Of a stretch of DNA of 64,000 nucleotides, positions 1 to 11,900 are shown in pieces. Position 1 is the first letter of the stretch. Each line of letters starts with the position of its first letter. The notes below the pieces were generated by a model. That model searched no databases, was not told the origin of the DNA, and saw nothing but the letters and a program-made list of their open reading frames with translations. The DNA is from Dasypus novemcinctus. Its lineage: Eukaryota; Chordata; Mammalia; Cingulata; Dasypodidae. Location of the stretch: contig NC_080702.1 in the NCBI RefSeq assembly GCF_030445035.2, positions 28,164,053 to 28,228,052 of the forward strand. The letters run 5' to 3'. Both the position numbers and the translations under genes were made by a program.

Positions 1-39
1 CTCCACTTCCTAGTGAGAGTTGGATTTTTCATTCGTTTG

Positions 40-130
40 TTTTTGTATTTAGGAGGTACAAGGGATTCAACCTGGGACCTCATACATGGGAAGCAGGAGC
101 TCAACCACTTGAGCTACATCTGCTGCCCTG
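40..130 (-). repeat. tRNA-headed SINE fragment
   Basis: On the minus strand the sequence reads GCAGATGTAGCTCAAGTGGT followed by TGAGCTCCTGCTTCCCATG and GGTTGAATCCC. This is a Pol III A-box/B-box head typical of the short xenarthran SINE found several times in the window. Confidence 0.6.
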
Positions 131-135
131 CTAAT

Positions 136-660
136 TGGTTTTTGTATCTTATGGCTTTCTTATGCCTCCTTTCCTGAACACTGCGTAGCATTTGAGCTGG
201 CCCCTCAGGGATCTACATCAAAAAAAATAAAAAATAAAAAAAAATAAAAAGAAAGAAAAGGAAAAAAAAAAAGACAGCAAGAGAGAGAAAGAAGAAAAGG
301 AAAAAGGGAAAAACTTGTTTTGGTCTCCGAATAGATGCTGAAGGGAAGCTGGAAGCCACAAGCACATTGCTCAGCAATCCACCAGACCAACCTCAACTTG
401 TGACCCCAATTTTGAGGAAGACAGAGTTTTCTCCGTCTGTTCTGACACTTGCTGCATGGGGTTGCCATTTCCACTGCCTACACCACACCTGTGGCTGCAG
501 AATGGGAGCCGGTTGCTGGCTCATGCATGCACTCACTGCATTTGAAAGCTCAGCAGTTTCTCCCTTTGTCTGGCAATCCCATGTTGTTTCTAATGTCTGA
601 GCACATGCTAGGGTTACAAACTGGTTAAGACCAATATATTTGTCCAGCTCTTTCATTGTT
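136..660. other. Unassigned stretch with A-rich tract
   Basis: A purine/A-rich tract at about 218-315 is probably a retrotransposon tail. The rest (316-660) has no recognised exon or repeat; it would lie in the mannosidase 3' region or an intron. Confidence 0.4.
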
Positions 661-2200
661 TATTTTGTAGAAAGAGTGAGTAGAACTTCTTAGTCTGCCA
701 CTAGGATTCTATCAGAGTCAATTATCTTTGAAAAAGATTTAAATAATAATGTGTCTTTTAAAATTACTCAAGTATCATTTTTGGCATCCTTCATTCTTTC
801 TGTATATCCAGATTTCTATCTGGTATCATCTTTCTCCTGCCTGAGGGATTCCTTTGACATTCATGTGCAGCAAGTGAGCTGATTTATAAATTCTTCCAAA
901 TTCTATTTTGTCTGAACAAAGTCGTTATTTTTGTTCCTTTTAGAACAGGGGTTCTTTACCAGGGGCCCAGGGACCCCCAGGAGATCCACAGAAAGATTTC
1001 AGGGGGTCCATAAACTTTGGAATAATCCTAAAATTTAATTATAAGACGTGCCAGTGTTGAGGGTCATAAAACTATCTGCTGCTACATTCTGAGAAGGGGT
1101 CCATGGTTTTCTCCTGACTGGCGAAGGGGTCCGTGGAACAAAAAAGTTTAAGAACCCTGTTTTAGATACATGTCTTTTGGTGGTATAGGATTCACGGTTG
1201 ATATTTTAATTCTTTCACTTCTTTATGGATGTTGCTTCATTCTCTTTTGGCTTGCATTGTTTCTTATGAGAAATATGCTGCCAATCTTCTTTGGTTCTCT
1301 GTAACATGTACTTAATCTCTGGTTACTTTTTATGAATTTTTCCCTTATCCATGTTTTTAAGCAATCAGATTATGATTTTTCTTGAATCTTGAGTTTGTGG
1401 TTTGTTGAGGTTTTGAATGTCTTATTTCTCATTTTCATTCAATTTGGAAATTTTGGGACATTTTTCAACGAAATGGGGTTTTTTTTTCCCTGCTTTCCTC
1501 TTTTGAAGAGTACAATTTTAGGAATATGATGCTATTTCAAGTTGTCCCAAAGCTCCCTGATGCTCTGTTCATTTTTTCAGTCATCTTTTTTTTCCCTCTG
1601 GACTTTTCATTCTGGATAGTTACTACTGCGAGGTGTTCAAGCTCACCTCATCTTTCCTATGCAGCATCTGATCTGTTTTATCTATTCAGTGTATTTTTCA
1701 TCCCAGACATCGCTGATTGCATCTTTCGTAGTTTGATTTGTATCTCTTTTTTGGCGTTCTGTGTCCTTACTTAAAATGCCGACTCTTTATTCAAGGTTTC
1801 TGAATACACTGAATGCAGTTATAATACCTGTTTCTAATGCCCATGCCTACTGTACTATCATTCTGCATGACTTTTTGCTCCTCACTATGGGTTGTATGTT
1901 AGTGTTTCTCTCTATGCTTGGAAATTTTTATTGAATGCCAGACATTGAGAATTTCATGCTTTGGATACTGAATTCTTTTCATATTCTTTCAAAAGTTTTT
2001 ACCTTGAGCCTGGGAGACCTTTCAGTTACTTGGAAATGGATACTTTTAGGTTTGCTTCTAAATGTTGTTAGGCAGAACCAGAGCAGCCTTTTGTCCAGGA
2101 AAATTCTCCTCAATCATGAGACAATACTCTGAGAACTCTATCTCATGCCCCATGAATTTGAGACATAACCTTCTGTCTTGTATAAGGCAACACTGTTTTG
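660..2200 (-). repeat. Old LINE-1 5' region, degenerate
   Basis: AT-rich sequence on the minus strand resembles L1M 5' sequences, including the stretch around 1925-2130 (GAATGCCAGACATTGAGAAT, then a later AGGCAGAACCAGAGCAGCC). No open frame survives. It is interrupted by a DNA transposon at 946-1160. Confidence 0.4.
946..1160. mobile_element. Nonautonomous hAT-like DNA transposon, 215 bp
   Basis: The ends form an inverted repeat: CAGGGGTTCTTTACC at the left and TTTAAGAACCCTG at the right. Flanks TTTTAGAA (938-945) and TTTTAGAT (1161-1168) are an 8-bp target-site duplication with one mismatch, as for hAT elements. The internal GGGGTCC(A/G)TGG motifs fit small mammalian hAT-derived MITEs. Confidence 0.65.
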
Positions 2201-2878
2201 TATGGCTCTGGGGCAGTAGCTAAAACAGTACCATAATACAGTGACCCAGGCGTACACTACAGAAACACACCTTAAGGGCAAATTTCCAAACATTCATGTC
2301 AAACGTGATGCTCTAAAGCAGATGCATTGTGAGTTTTATCAACACCTGCCTCATTCCCACTACAAGAGGAAATGTCAATGCCTGGCCATGTGTTACTTTT
2401 CAGGTTCCCGACCTGTTGTGTCCTTTCAAATACAGAATCAGAATTGGAACCATGGTTTCTACTCTAGATGCAAAACTCACCAATGTCCAGTCTTGGTAAG
2501 ACCCTTCCAAACTCCAATCAAGGTGCAACTATGGCACCACGGGGAGTCCTTGGTGTAAACTCCAATTCAGGCACGATCCCCCCATTCCTAGCTAGAAATG
2601 TGAGTTGTCTGCTTTCCAGTGTGAGCTTAAATCCTTATATCTACAGCATAAGTGAAAGCCCCAAAGTGTGTTACCAAAGCTAACATTCCATAACCCCAGG
2701 GTACAACCCGGAACCGACAATTCCACAGGTCTTAAACCCGCCTCAGTGTGCAATGTAGGTCCTCAGGCCACCTAGCACCAGGACACAACCAGTCCAGGGG
2801 TTCCCACAACCATGCGTGGTCTCCCTTCCAATGCCAGCATCCCCTGTGCCACCCGCCTCACCGTCCCTAGCTCCGAAC
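2200..2878. other. Unassigned sequence downstream of exon 16
   Basis: No mannosidase exon was recognised here on the minus strand, and no repeat family was identified with confidence. An open frame on the plus strand at 2241-2558 has no recognisable domain. Confidence 0.4.
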
Positions 2879-2975
2879 CTTCACCAGGTGGGTCTTGGGT
2901 GAGAGATTCACTGGAACTGGAGTTGAATACTCAGGCTTGAAGATGTAGACTCCTGAGTAATTGCTGGCTATATAC
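2879..2975 (-). CDS. MAN2B1-like: Alpha-mannosidase exon 16 (last exon found)
   Basis: Encodes residues 646-677 after completing G645 ([20 protein letters not shown], then [12 protein letters not shown]). SG.YIF(K/R)P and HLVK match the family. The loop before it is shorter than in remembered MAN2B1. N-Y-S is a potential sequon. The donor AAG|GTTCGG is weak; an alternative is CACCTG|GTGAAG. No later exon was recognised between 1 and 2878. Confidence 0.8.
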
Positions 2976-5900
2976 CTGAAGCATTGGTGGGCAAGAGGAG
3001 TGGGTCAGGACCAGCTCAGCTCCCAGAGCTCTCCTGGACACGGTGGCCACGTCTCACCCATAAAAGGCCTGTTGGATGGACAACTGAAGCTTCTGGTCCC
3101 GGTTCTCAATCTTTTTCAAGAGCCCATTTTGGGCGTCGAACTCAGCCCGGAGGTGCTGGAGAGAGAGGGGGGCAGATGAGGCTGAGGATGTGTGTCTCAG
3201 GGGTGGCAGCCTGTCCTTCTATGTGCTCAGGACAAATGCCTGGTGTCGCCTGTAACTATTCCCTTTTTCTCACTCTCTACACCCAATCCTTTGGTAAGTT
3301 GTTGGTTCTTCCTTCAAATTCCTTCCACACGTTTTTGATGATGGATAGTGGTGGTGGTAGCACAACATTGTGAATGTGATTAACAGCACTGAATCGTAGA
3401 TCTGAATGTGGTTAAAGGGGCAATTTTAGATTGTTTAAATGTTACTAGAACATAAAAATGTTACTAGAAAGAAACTATTGGACTGTAAAACCTACACAGT
3501 GAACCCCAATGTTAGCTATGGACTCTATTTAATACTACAATTTTAATAATATTCTTTCATCTAATGTTAACAAAGTTACCACACTAACGCAAAGTGGTAA
3601 TAATACTGTGGTATGTGGGAACTCTAATATCTGCATGATTTTCCTCTGTAAACCTATAACTTCTCTAATCTAAAAAGATGTTTTTAAAAAGTCCTTCCAG
3701 TGTGTGGACCTGCTTTACTATCCCTGTGGCTACCGCTAGCCGTGCCATCCCTTAGCACCAAAGCCTGACTATTGCTGTCACTTCTTCCCTGGCCAGCCGA
3801 CTTACCCCTCTCACGTCCGAAAGCTTTTCTACAAAGGGTGGAGCACTTTGGCAGACCTGTCTCATGCTCTCGCTGCAGACACTCACGTCGCCCACCTCTT
3901 TCAAGTCTCTGCTTGAATGTCCCCTCCTTGGTGAGGACTTCCCTGCCCCTGGCCCATCACCGCCACCTGCCTGCCCTGACGACACACAACCCTGCCCTCA
4001 TATTTCTCCAGAGCACACAATGCCATCATGACATCACTGATCCCTTACTTGCCTGGCTCCCCTCTAGGACCCTTTCTCACTCCTGGGTCGCCATGGACTT
4101 CAGAAGCGTCACGGGGGGGGGGGGGGGGAGGCTAGAAATTGGGACCCCACCTCATTTTCAATGGCCAGCTCAGGAGATTGTGACACAGGTGGGCTGGACT
4201 GAGAAGAGCTGGCCTGCGGGGTTGGCTCAGGGACTCGGGTCACAGAGTAGATGTTGATGCCCAGGGCAGGTGCTTTGGCTGGGAACAGCAGCTCAGGGGG
4301 TCGCCCCCTACCGTCGATGTTGGGAAGGTCGACAACCTGATGCCGCAGAGGGAGGGAAACTGAGGGAGAGTTCTGCTGCTCTACAGACACCCACACTCTG
4401 GGGCAAGGCCAGGCTAGGGAAGACATTGCTCCAGGTGGGGAGACTGCCATAGATGAGGCAAAGGTGGAACGATTCTAGGGTGCAAGAGGGAGATCCACTG
4501 ATGGGGCAGAAACTGATAGGGGGGAGTGAGAGAAGGGGAAGGGGTGATAGCAGGAGCTGCAGGTGGGGAGACTGTCATAGAAAAAAGATTTACGATGGGA
4601 CCCAGCCTGCAGGACATCTTGGGGGGCGGTGAAATCCACGGGTGGGAGATATTCACAGGCGTAGATGTTTCTGGGCGGGAGAGGCGAGGGACGGCGCACC
4701 TCGCTGGGCACAGCCTCTCCACTAGCGTCCAGCACCAAGAAACTGCCTTTGCTGACTGGCAGCCGCAGCATCCACTGCACCTGGCGGCCCAGGGGGTTGT
4801 AGACGAAGACTCGGAACTGGGGTGTTGGGGTGGATGTCAGCCAGGGCAGGCCTTGCCTCCCCCGCCTGCCCCACCACGGCCTCGCGCCAGGCTGGCAGGA
4901 CTGACCCGTCCTGGGGCGTTCAGGCCCTGCCCAGGTGTGCACAGGCCCACCTGAGCACAGCGGTGAGGCTCCCTTGGCCTGAGCCCTGTCCCAGGTCATC
5001 CTCACCTGCACCCCCGTTCCAGGTTGTCAAGGTTCCTTGACCCCCGGGCCACAGCAATCTGCTTTGCCCAATTTCTGTCCACATGTGATCCTGTTCACGT
5101 GGTCTTCCTACCAGGACGCCTACCTACCTCCTACCTACCAGGACTCCTACCTGTTTCTGAAGAGACCCCGCCCCTCCTGGTCTCCCTAGCTGTAAATGAC
5201 ACAGTCCCCATCCCTTTCCACGCACTCTTGGGGTTACTCAGCCCAATCCCACGCGATGCTCCCTGTCACCTCGGCTCCCTGCGTTACAAACGTTCCTTCT
5301 CTCTACCTAGCCCCGCCCCTGTGGTCTAATCCACGCCCTGTCGAAGCCCCGCCCACTCCAATCCCCTCCCCTCCCGGCCTGGTTTAGGCCGCGCCCCGAA
5401 CCACGCCCACTGGCGACCAGGCCCCGCCCCCCGGGCCCGCGCACGCGCTTCGCCGTCTGGCTGAGCGCGCAGGCGCTGACGTTGAGTTCGCGGCAGAACG
5501 TGAAGGTCTCCTCGGAGCCGCTGAGCCGGGCCAGCGCGTTGCTCAGGAGCACCTGCGGGGAGGGCGAGCGCGAACCCCCTCTGTGAGCCGCCCCCCTCCG
5601 CCCTCCCTCCAGGCCTCGCCCACGCAGCTGCGCCTCCCGCCCTGCCCCACCCCTTCCCGCTGCCCTAGCCCCGCGCGCGCCCCTCACAGGCCGCGGCCCC
5701 CGAAAGACGCGCCCCTCGAAGACCCGCCCCAGGTCCCGCCCCCAGGCCCCGCCCCACTCACGGCGCAGGACCCGCCCCTCCAGTTCACCGCCCACGCGCA
5801 CCTCCGAGGCCCCGCCCCGCCCCCATACTCTTAGGCCCTGCCCAGGCCCCGCCCCGCGCACCTCGCAGGCCCAGCCCCGCGCACCTCCCAGGCGCCCCTG

Positions 5901-8900
5901 GCCCCGCCCCCCGCACACCGCAGGCCCCGCCCCACACCTCGCAGGCCCCGCCCCGCGCACCTCGCAGGCCCAGCCCCGCGCACCTCCCAGGCGCCCCTGG
6001 CCCCGCCCCCCGCACACCGCAGGCCCCGCCCCACACCTCGCAGGCCCCGCCCCGCGCACCTCGCAGGCCCAGCCCCGCGCACCTCCCAGGCGCCCCTGGC
6101 CCCGCCCCACGCACACCGCAGGCCCCGCCCCACACCTCGCAGGCCCCGCCCCACGCACCTCCCAGGCCCAGCCCCACGCACCTCGTAGGCCCCGCCCAGG
6201 CCCCGCCCCGCACCTCGCAGGCCCCGCCCCACACCTCGCAGGCCCCGCCTCGCGCACCTCGCAGGCCCCGCCCCGCGCACCTCCCAGGCCCAGCCCCACG
6301 CACCTCGCAGGCCCCGCCCAGGCCCCGCCCCCGCACCTCGTAGGCCCCGCCCCGCAGTTCCCAGGCTCCTCTCTCCCCATTCACCTCAATCAAGCTTCGG
6401 CCTCCCCAAGCCCCGCCCACCGCAGGGCCCTCCTCACGCAGGCCCCGCCACCCAGGCCCCGCCCCCGCACCTCGCAGGCCCCGCCCCCGCACCTCGCAGG
6501 CCCCGCCTCCGCCGCGCAGGCCCCGCCCCGCACCTCGCAGGCCCAGCCCCGCGCACCTCGCAGGCCCCGCGCCCGCACCCCGCAGGCCCCGCCCCGCACC
6601 TCGCAGGCCCCGCCCCGCACCCCGCAGGCCCCGCCCCCGCACCTCGCAGGCCCCGCCTCCGCCACGCAGGCCCCGCCCCGCACCTCGCAGGCCCCGCCCC
6701 GCGCACCTCGCAGGCCCCGCCCCGCGCACCTCCCAGGCCCAGCCCCACGCACCTCGCAGGCCCCGCCCAGGCCCCGCCCCCGCACCTCGTAGGCCCCGCC
6801 CCGCAGTTCCCAGGCTCCTCTCTCCCCATTCACCTCAATCAAGCTTCGGCCTCCCCAAGCCCCGCCCACCGCAGGGCCCTCCTCACGCAGGCCCCGCCAC
6901 CCAGGCCCCGCCCCCGCACCTCGCAGGCCCCGCCCCCGCACCTCGCAGGCCCCGCCTCCGCCGCGCAGGCCCCGCCCCGCACCTCGCAGGCCCCGCCCCG
7001 CGCACCTCGCAGGCCCCGCGCCCGCACCCCGCAGGCCCCGCCCCACACCTCGCAGGCCCCGCCCCGCACCCCGCAGGCCCCGCCCCGCACCTCGCAGGCC
7101 CCCGCCCCCGCACCCCGCAGGCCCCGCCCCCGCACCCCGCAGGCCCCGCCCCGCACCCCGCAGGCCCCGCCCCGCACCTCGCAGGACCCGCCCCCGCACC
7201 TCGCAGGACCCGCCCCACACACCTCGCAGGCCCCGCCCCCGCCCCCCGCAGGCCCCGCCCCCGCGCCCCGCAGGCCCCGCCCCGCACCTCGCAGGGCCCC
7301 CAGCCCGCGGCGAGCTGGCGCGCGTAGTCGTCCGCCACCTGCTGCCTGGAGGTGCCGCTGACGGCGTCGTGGTGCTGCAGCACGGCCATGGCCTCCCCTG
7401 CGGGCGACCGGCAGCCTCCGGGGTCTCCGCGGGACACCCCGCCCGACCCCCGGGGCCCGCGTCGGCGGAGGGGGCCGGGGGCCCGCCTGGGGTCGCCTAC
7501 CGAGGGGCGCGCTGTCTCCGCTGCCGTAGGGTCCCTCGTTGGCCGCCGGGCCCGCCAGCGCCTCCAGCTGGCTGCACACCTGGGCAGGGGGCGTGTTGGG
7601 GCGGCGGGTCTGCGCGGGACCCCCGGGGCCGCCCCCACAGCCGGGCGCCCCCGCACCTGCAGGAAGTTGTAGCTGCGGCGCTCGTAGCGTTTGAGGGCCG
7701 GCCGGCTGGAGAAGTAGCCGGTCCAGAAGGCCCGGGGGCCGTCGGCGTAGGGGAAGAAGTCGTCCTCCTTCACCGACCTGGGGGCGGGGGCGTTGAGGGC
7801 CGGCCACAGCCCGGGGACCCCCCCACCCCCCAGCCTCCCGGTGCCCCCAGGTACCAGGTGAGGTTGGCCTTGTGCAGCTGCCAGAGGTAACAGGCGGGGG
7901 TGGAGTAGAGCACGTGGACGCGGCTGCCCTTGGCCTGCTGTGGGGAAGGAGTGGGGGGTGAGCCCTCGGGAGCATCTGGGGGGGCTCACACATGCCCAGA
8001 CCGCGAGCGCACCATCTCACATCCCATAAACAATTAGGAGTTTTTTATTTTGGCTGAAAGCCAATGCCCAATGTAATAATTAAAATTTGACAGAGGGACG
8101 CTATCACCATCCTTCAAAGAAATCCTGAAATACAATATATTAGAACTTATATGCAAAATTCTATAAAATATTTCTGTTTAAGGACAAAAATATAAGTCAG
8201 CAAAAATAGGAAATTAGCGCACACGATATATAAATATGAAGAGAATACATTGAATTGTTGCAGGAGTAACCTTGAGAATATGGTTCTTATTTAAGAGTAT
8301 AGTTAAATATTCCACAGCCCCTAGAGCTGAAAAGATAAAAGGGGCAATAAAATCATAATGAGCTTCAAAAATATAATAGACGTTTTCCATGCTTCCTGGT
8401 GGGAAGAAACTGATACAGATAAACCTACTGAAAACTTTAGCTTCAGATCAAATCTAGAATGCTCACTTACATTGGATGGTGACTATGTAGATTTCAACAA
8501 TAAATATGATTAAATGCTCTTTGCTTATTACTACCTGTCTTGGTTTGCCACAGGGCTGCTGCTGCAAAGCACCAGAAATGGGTTAGCTTTTATAATGGGA
8601 AGTTTATTGTGGGGAAAATCCTACAGTTCCAGGGTCATGAAACTTCCAAGTCAAAGCACGGTTAGAGATGCTTTCTTACTAAAGTCAGCTACAGGTGATC
8701 CCGGTATCCTGCCACATGGTGATCAGGCATATGGCAGGGCTTGTGTCTCCAGCATTGAGCTGCTCCATGGTCCAGCCCCTTGGGGGCCTTTTTCTGTGCC
8801 TCTGTGCCCTGTTGATTCCAGACTTGAAGACCTCTCTCAGCTTCTCAGGGATTCTCTGCCTTTCAGAAGCTGTAGACCAGCCTAGAGTCCTCTCTCTCTA

Positions 8901-11900
8901 GGTTCTCCTTTCACTCACGTGGCAGAATCAAATGGCAGCCTCCTCATTTGCTGTGTGGCTCTTCCTCTGTGTGTCCATTTATATAACACTTCCATGGGTG
9001 TGGAAATTTGAGTGACTTTTAAATATTTTTAAAAGATTTATTTATTCTCTCCTGCCCCCCACCCTGTTGTTTTTGCTGTCTGTGTTGTCTTCTTTTCTTA
9101 CTTTTCTCTAGGATTCAATGCTGGGGACTCTGATGTGTAGAGAGGTTCCCTGTCAATTGTGTCATCTCAGTTCCTGGTTTGTGCCGCACTTCACCTTGAC
9201 ACTTGCCTTGTCTCTCTTTTGATGTGTCATCATCTTGCTGCATGTCTCACTAGCACAGGCACTGGCTCATCACACAGGCTCATCTTTTTCACCGGAAGGC
9301 CCCAGGGATCGAACCTGGGTCCTTCCATAGGGATGCCCTCCCAAATCCTCTTCCCTTAAATTTATTTTTAAAAGTATAGAAAGTCACAAATGCAAAAGAA
9401 TAGCAGACACAGCATTGTAGGAGTACATACATAGTGATCTGAGGTAGCTGGTCAAGGGGTGTTATAGTTTTCTGGCCGCCAAAGCAAATGCATGCAATGG
9501 GCTTACACAAATGGGAATTCAGTGGCTCACGGTTTGAGGCGAGAAGTCCAACATCAAGGCAATATCAAGGCGATGATTTCTCCCAGAAGACAGTGGGATT
9601 CTGGGGCTGGCTGCTGGTGATCCTTGGTCCTGGGCTGTTCTGTCACATGGCAATGCACGTGGCGGCGTCTCCTGGCTTCTCCTTTCTTTCCTAGTTCTGT
9701 TGATTTCCAGCTTTTAGCAGCTCCCTGGGGCTTTCTCTCTCTTAGTGACCTTCCCCGTAAGGCCTTCAGTAACTAGATTAAAACCCATCCTGATTTCATC
9801 CGTGCCACATTTTAGCAGAAGAAACCTCATCAAAAGGTCCCATTTAATGGATTAAGTTAAAGTACATGTTTTTCTGGGGTACATTGTTCTAAGCCACCAC
9901 AACGTGTGTGTTTTGTGTATTCCTGTGCAGCTGGGTACAGATTGCTATGTTTTTCTTCTCTTTCTTGTGCAGGAAGTTCCACATAAGCAAATGCAAAATC
10001 TGAGTTTTGCTCAGGTCATTCCCTAATATATTGAGTATGTCAGAACAAATCTATGTATTCAGAATGAGCATTCCAGCAAAAACTACTGCAGACAATTTTG
10101 ATCAAGTGCTGGAGTCAGAGGTATAATTTTTTATTTCTTAGAAAAAATCTCCCTTAGGTTCAGGTGGCCATGATTTGCGTACATGTGCAACTTATGCAAA
10201 ATACACAGGGACACAGGTGCACACTTCTATCTAGAGTCCTGCAAAGCACAGGTACCCTCATAAAATACACGGGGCATGTTTACACTGTATCTGCTTCCAA
10301 GGGGCAGCCATGTTGCCTGTTCTGTTCAGTGCATGTCACACAAGAGGCACTCAGTAAACATTTGCATAAATTAAGGTATGCAAATAGGACTACTGTAGGC
10401 TATCCATGCATGCACACACACTCTGCACTCCTGCATACACATAACATGCATCTCACCAACATCCCTCACAGGCATAGACCCATAGACACAAACATGAACG
10501 ATGTCTGTCCAACCTACGTTCTCACAATTTTCCAGGAAGCTGAGGATGTAGACATATTACTAACCAGAGTCAGTCCCTGCCTTCTTGGAATTCCCACCTG
10601 AGGGGCAGAGAGAGGCATCAAACAGATCCTTATCTAATTCCTGTTGTCCTGGTTGTGACATCAGACAGCTATTCATGGGAGTAAGGGCCTTGCCTACAGG
10701 GTAGGAAGGGCTTCCAGGAAGACGGGACATTACTGCTGGGGCTTTGAAGGAGTACAAGGAGTCCAGCCAGAAATATTAATAACAAATGATAATCACAGGC
10801 ACTTATTGGGCATTGTATGCCAGGCATTGTTCTCCATGCCTGGCATGTGTGAAATCATTACATTTTACAACAGCTCTGTTATATGACGGTGCTCATTTTC
10901 ACTTGAGATGGATTTGGTGGGAAGGGGTGTGCTTAGTTTCCTAGGCTGCCCAAAGTAATAACATAACATGGTTTGGTTTAGGCAATGGAATTTTATTCTC
11001 TTACAGCTATAGTTGGGGAAATTGTCCAAATCGAGGCTTTGTCAAAGCAATGCTTTCTTCCTGAAGACTGACTGCCAGTGATCCTTAATTCCTCTGCCAC
11101 ATGGCCAGGCACATGGTGATATATCTTGGGCTCTCCTTTCTCTTTCAGGTTTTGTTGCTTTCTGCTTCTTGCTTCTGTAACTCCTTCCCTCTATGTATTC
11201 CTCCCATTTATAAAGGACTCCAGTAAGAGGATTACTTCAGGGTCACACCTTAACTGAAATACCCTCATCAAAAATTCCTGCTTACAATGTGTTTGCACTC
11301 ACAGTAATGGATTAAATTTTAGAACGTTTTTCTGGGGTATATGCAGTTTCAAACCATTAGAGTGTTTTAGATTAGAGAGAGATCAGCCTTCCGTGCAGAT
11401 GTGAAAGAACAACAACTTTTCCATGTAACTGCCATTATGGCATGCTTATTGGACATTTACCAATATTCTGTACATAAACACCCCCCCACACACACAAAAT
11501 CCTGCATATCCAAAAATGGGCTTGATGAGAATGTGTGCAGGTACTGTGGGATTAGCACATGGAGCTGAAGAGAAAAACTTCCCACAGTTGTAGAGCAGGA
11601 ATTATTTTACTATAGACGAGGCAACTAGTGGCCATCAGAACCTGTTTTAAATTATCTAACCGAGGACAATTTGCCACAGAGACATGATTTAGGAAATCAA
11701 TCAGCCTCTCCAAGTCACCAAGGATTCTAGAGCTAATGTCAACACAGTCCCTTTTCTGAAAGTATGCCCTGCCCTGAACACACTCGTCCTCCAAACCCAA
11801 TATAACATGGGGAGTCTGCTATGCTCCAAAAAGCTGTGCCTGATCAACCTAGCTTCTCCCTACTTAAGAAAGCAATAAATTCAGTTTTGTGCATGAGGTG

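Larger units (their letters stand above)
5860..7287 (-). repeat. GC-rich minisatellite filling intron 11 of the mannosidase gene
   Basis: The plus strand is a degenerate array of about 20-bp units of the form GCACCTCGCAGGCCCCGCCC. Read on the gene strand this is CCTGCGAGGTGCGGGGCGGG, which resembles the exon 11/intron 11 junction. More than two dozen exact CCTGCGAGGTG copies are visible. Higher-order structure includes three 99-bp units (5863-6159) and a 449-bp repeat. Long overlapping open frames rich in Gly, Ala, Arg and Pro cross the array and are composition artefacts. Confidence 0.9.
5300..7990. other. Intragenic CpG-rich block
   Basis: Exons 8-12 and their introns form a strikingly GC- and CpG-rich segment, compared with about 40-55% GC in the flanking gene parts. 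It includes the minisatellite. It could be an intragenic CpG island, or the footprint of GC-biased gene conversion. Confidence 0.7.

Noticed and set aside
2241..2558. 105-codon plus-strand open frame as a gene or missing mannosidase exon
   Set aside because: There is no similarity to the expected mannosidase continuation on the minus strand and no recognisable domain on the plus strand.
5307..8020. Very long minus-strand open frames (up to 393 codons) rich in Gly, Ala, Arg, Pro and Cys
   Set aside because: They are produced by the GC-rich minisatellite, which lacks stops in several frames at once. Only the short stretches coinciding with exons 8-12 are real coding sequence.
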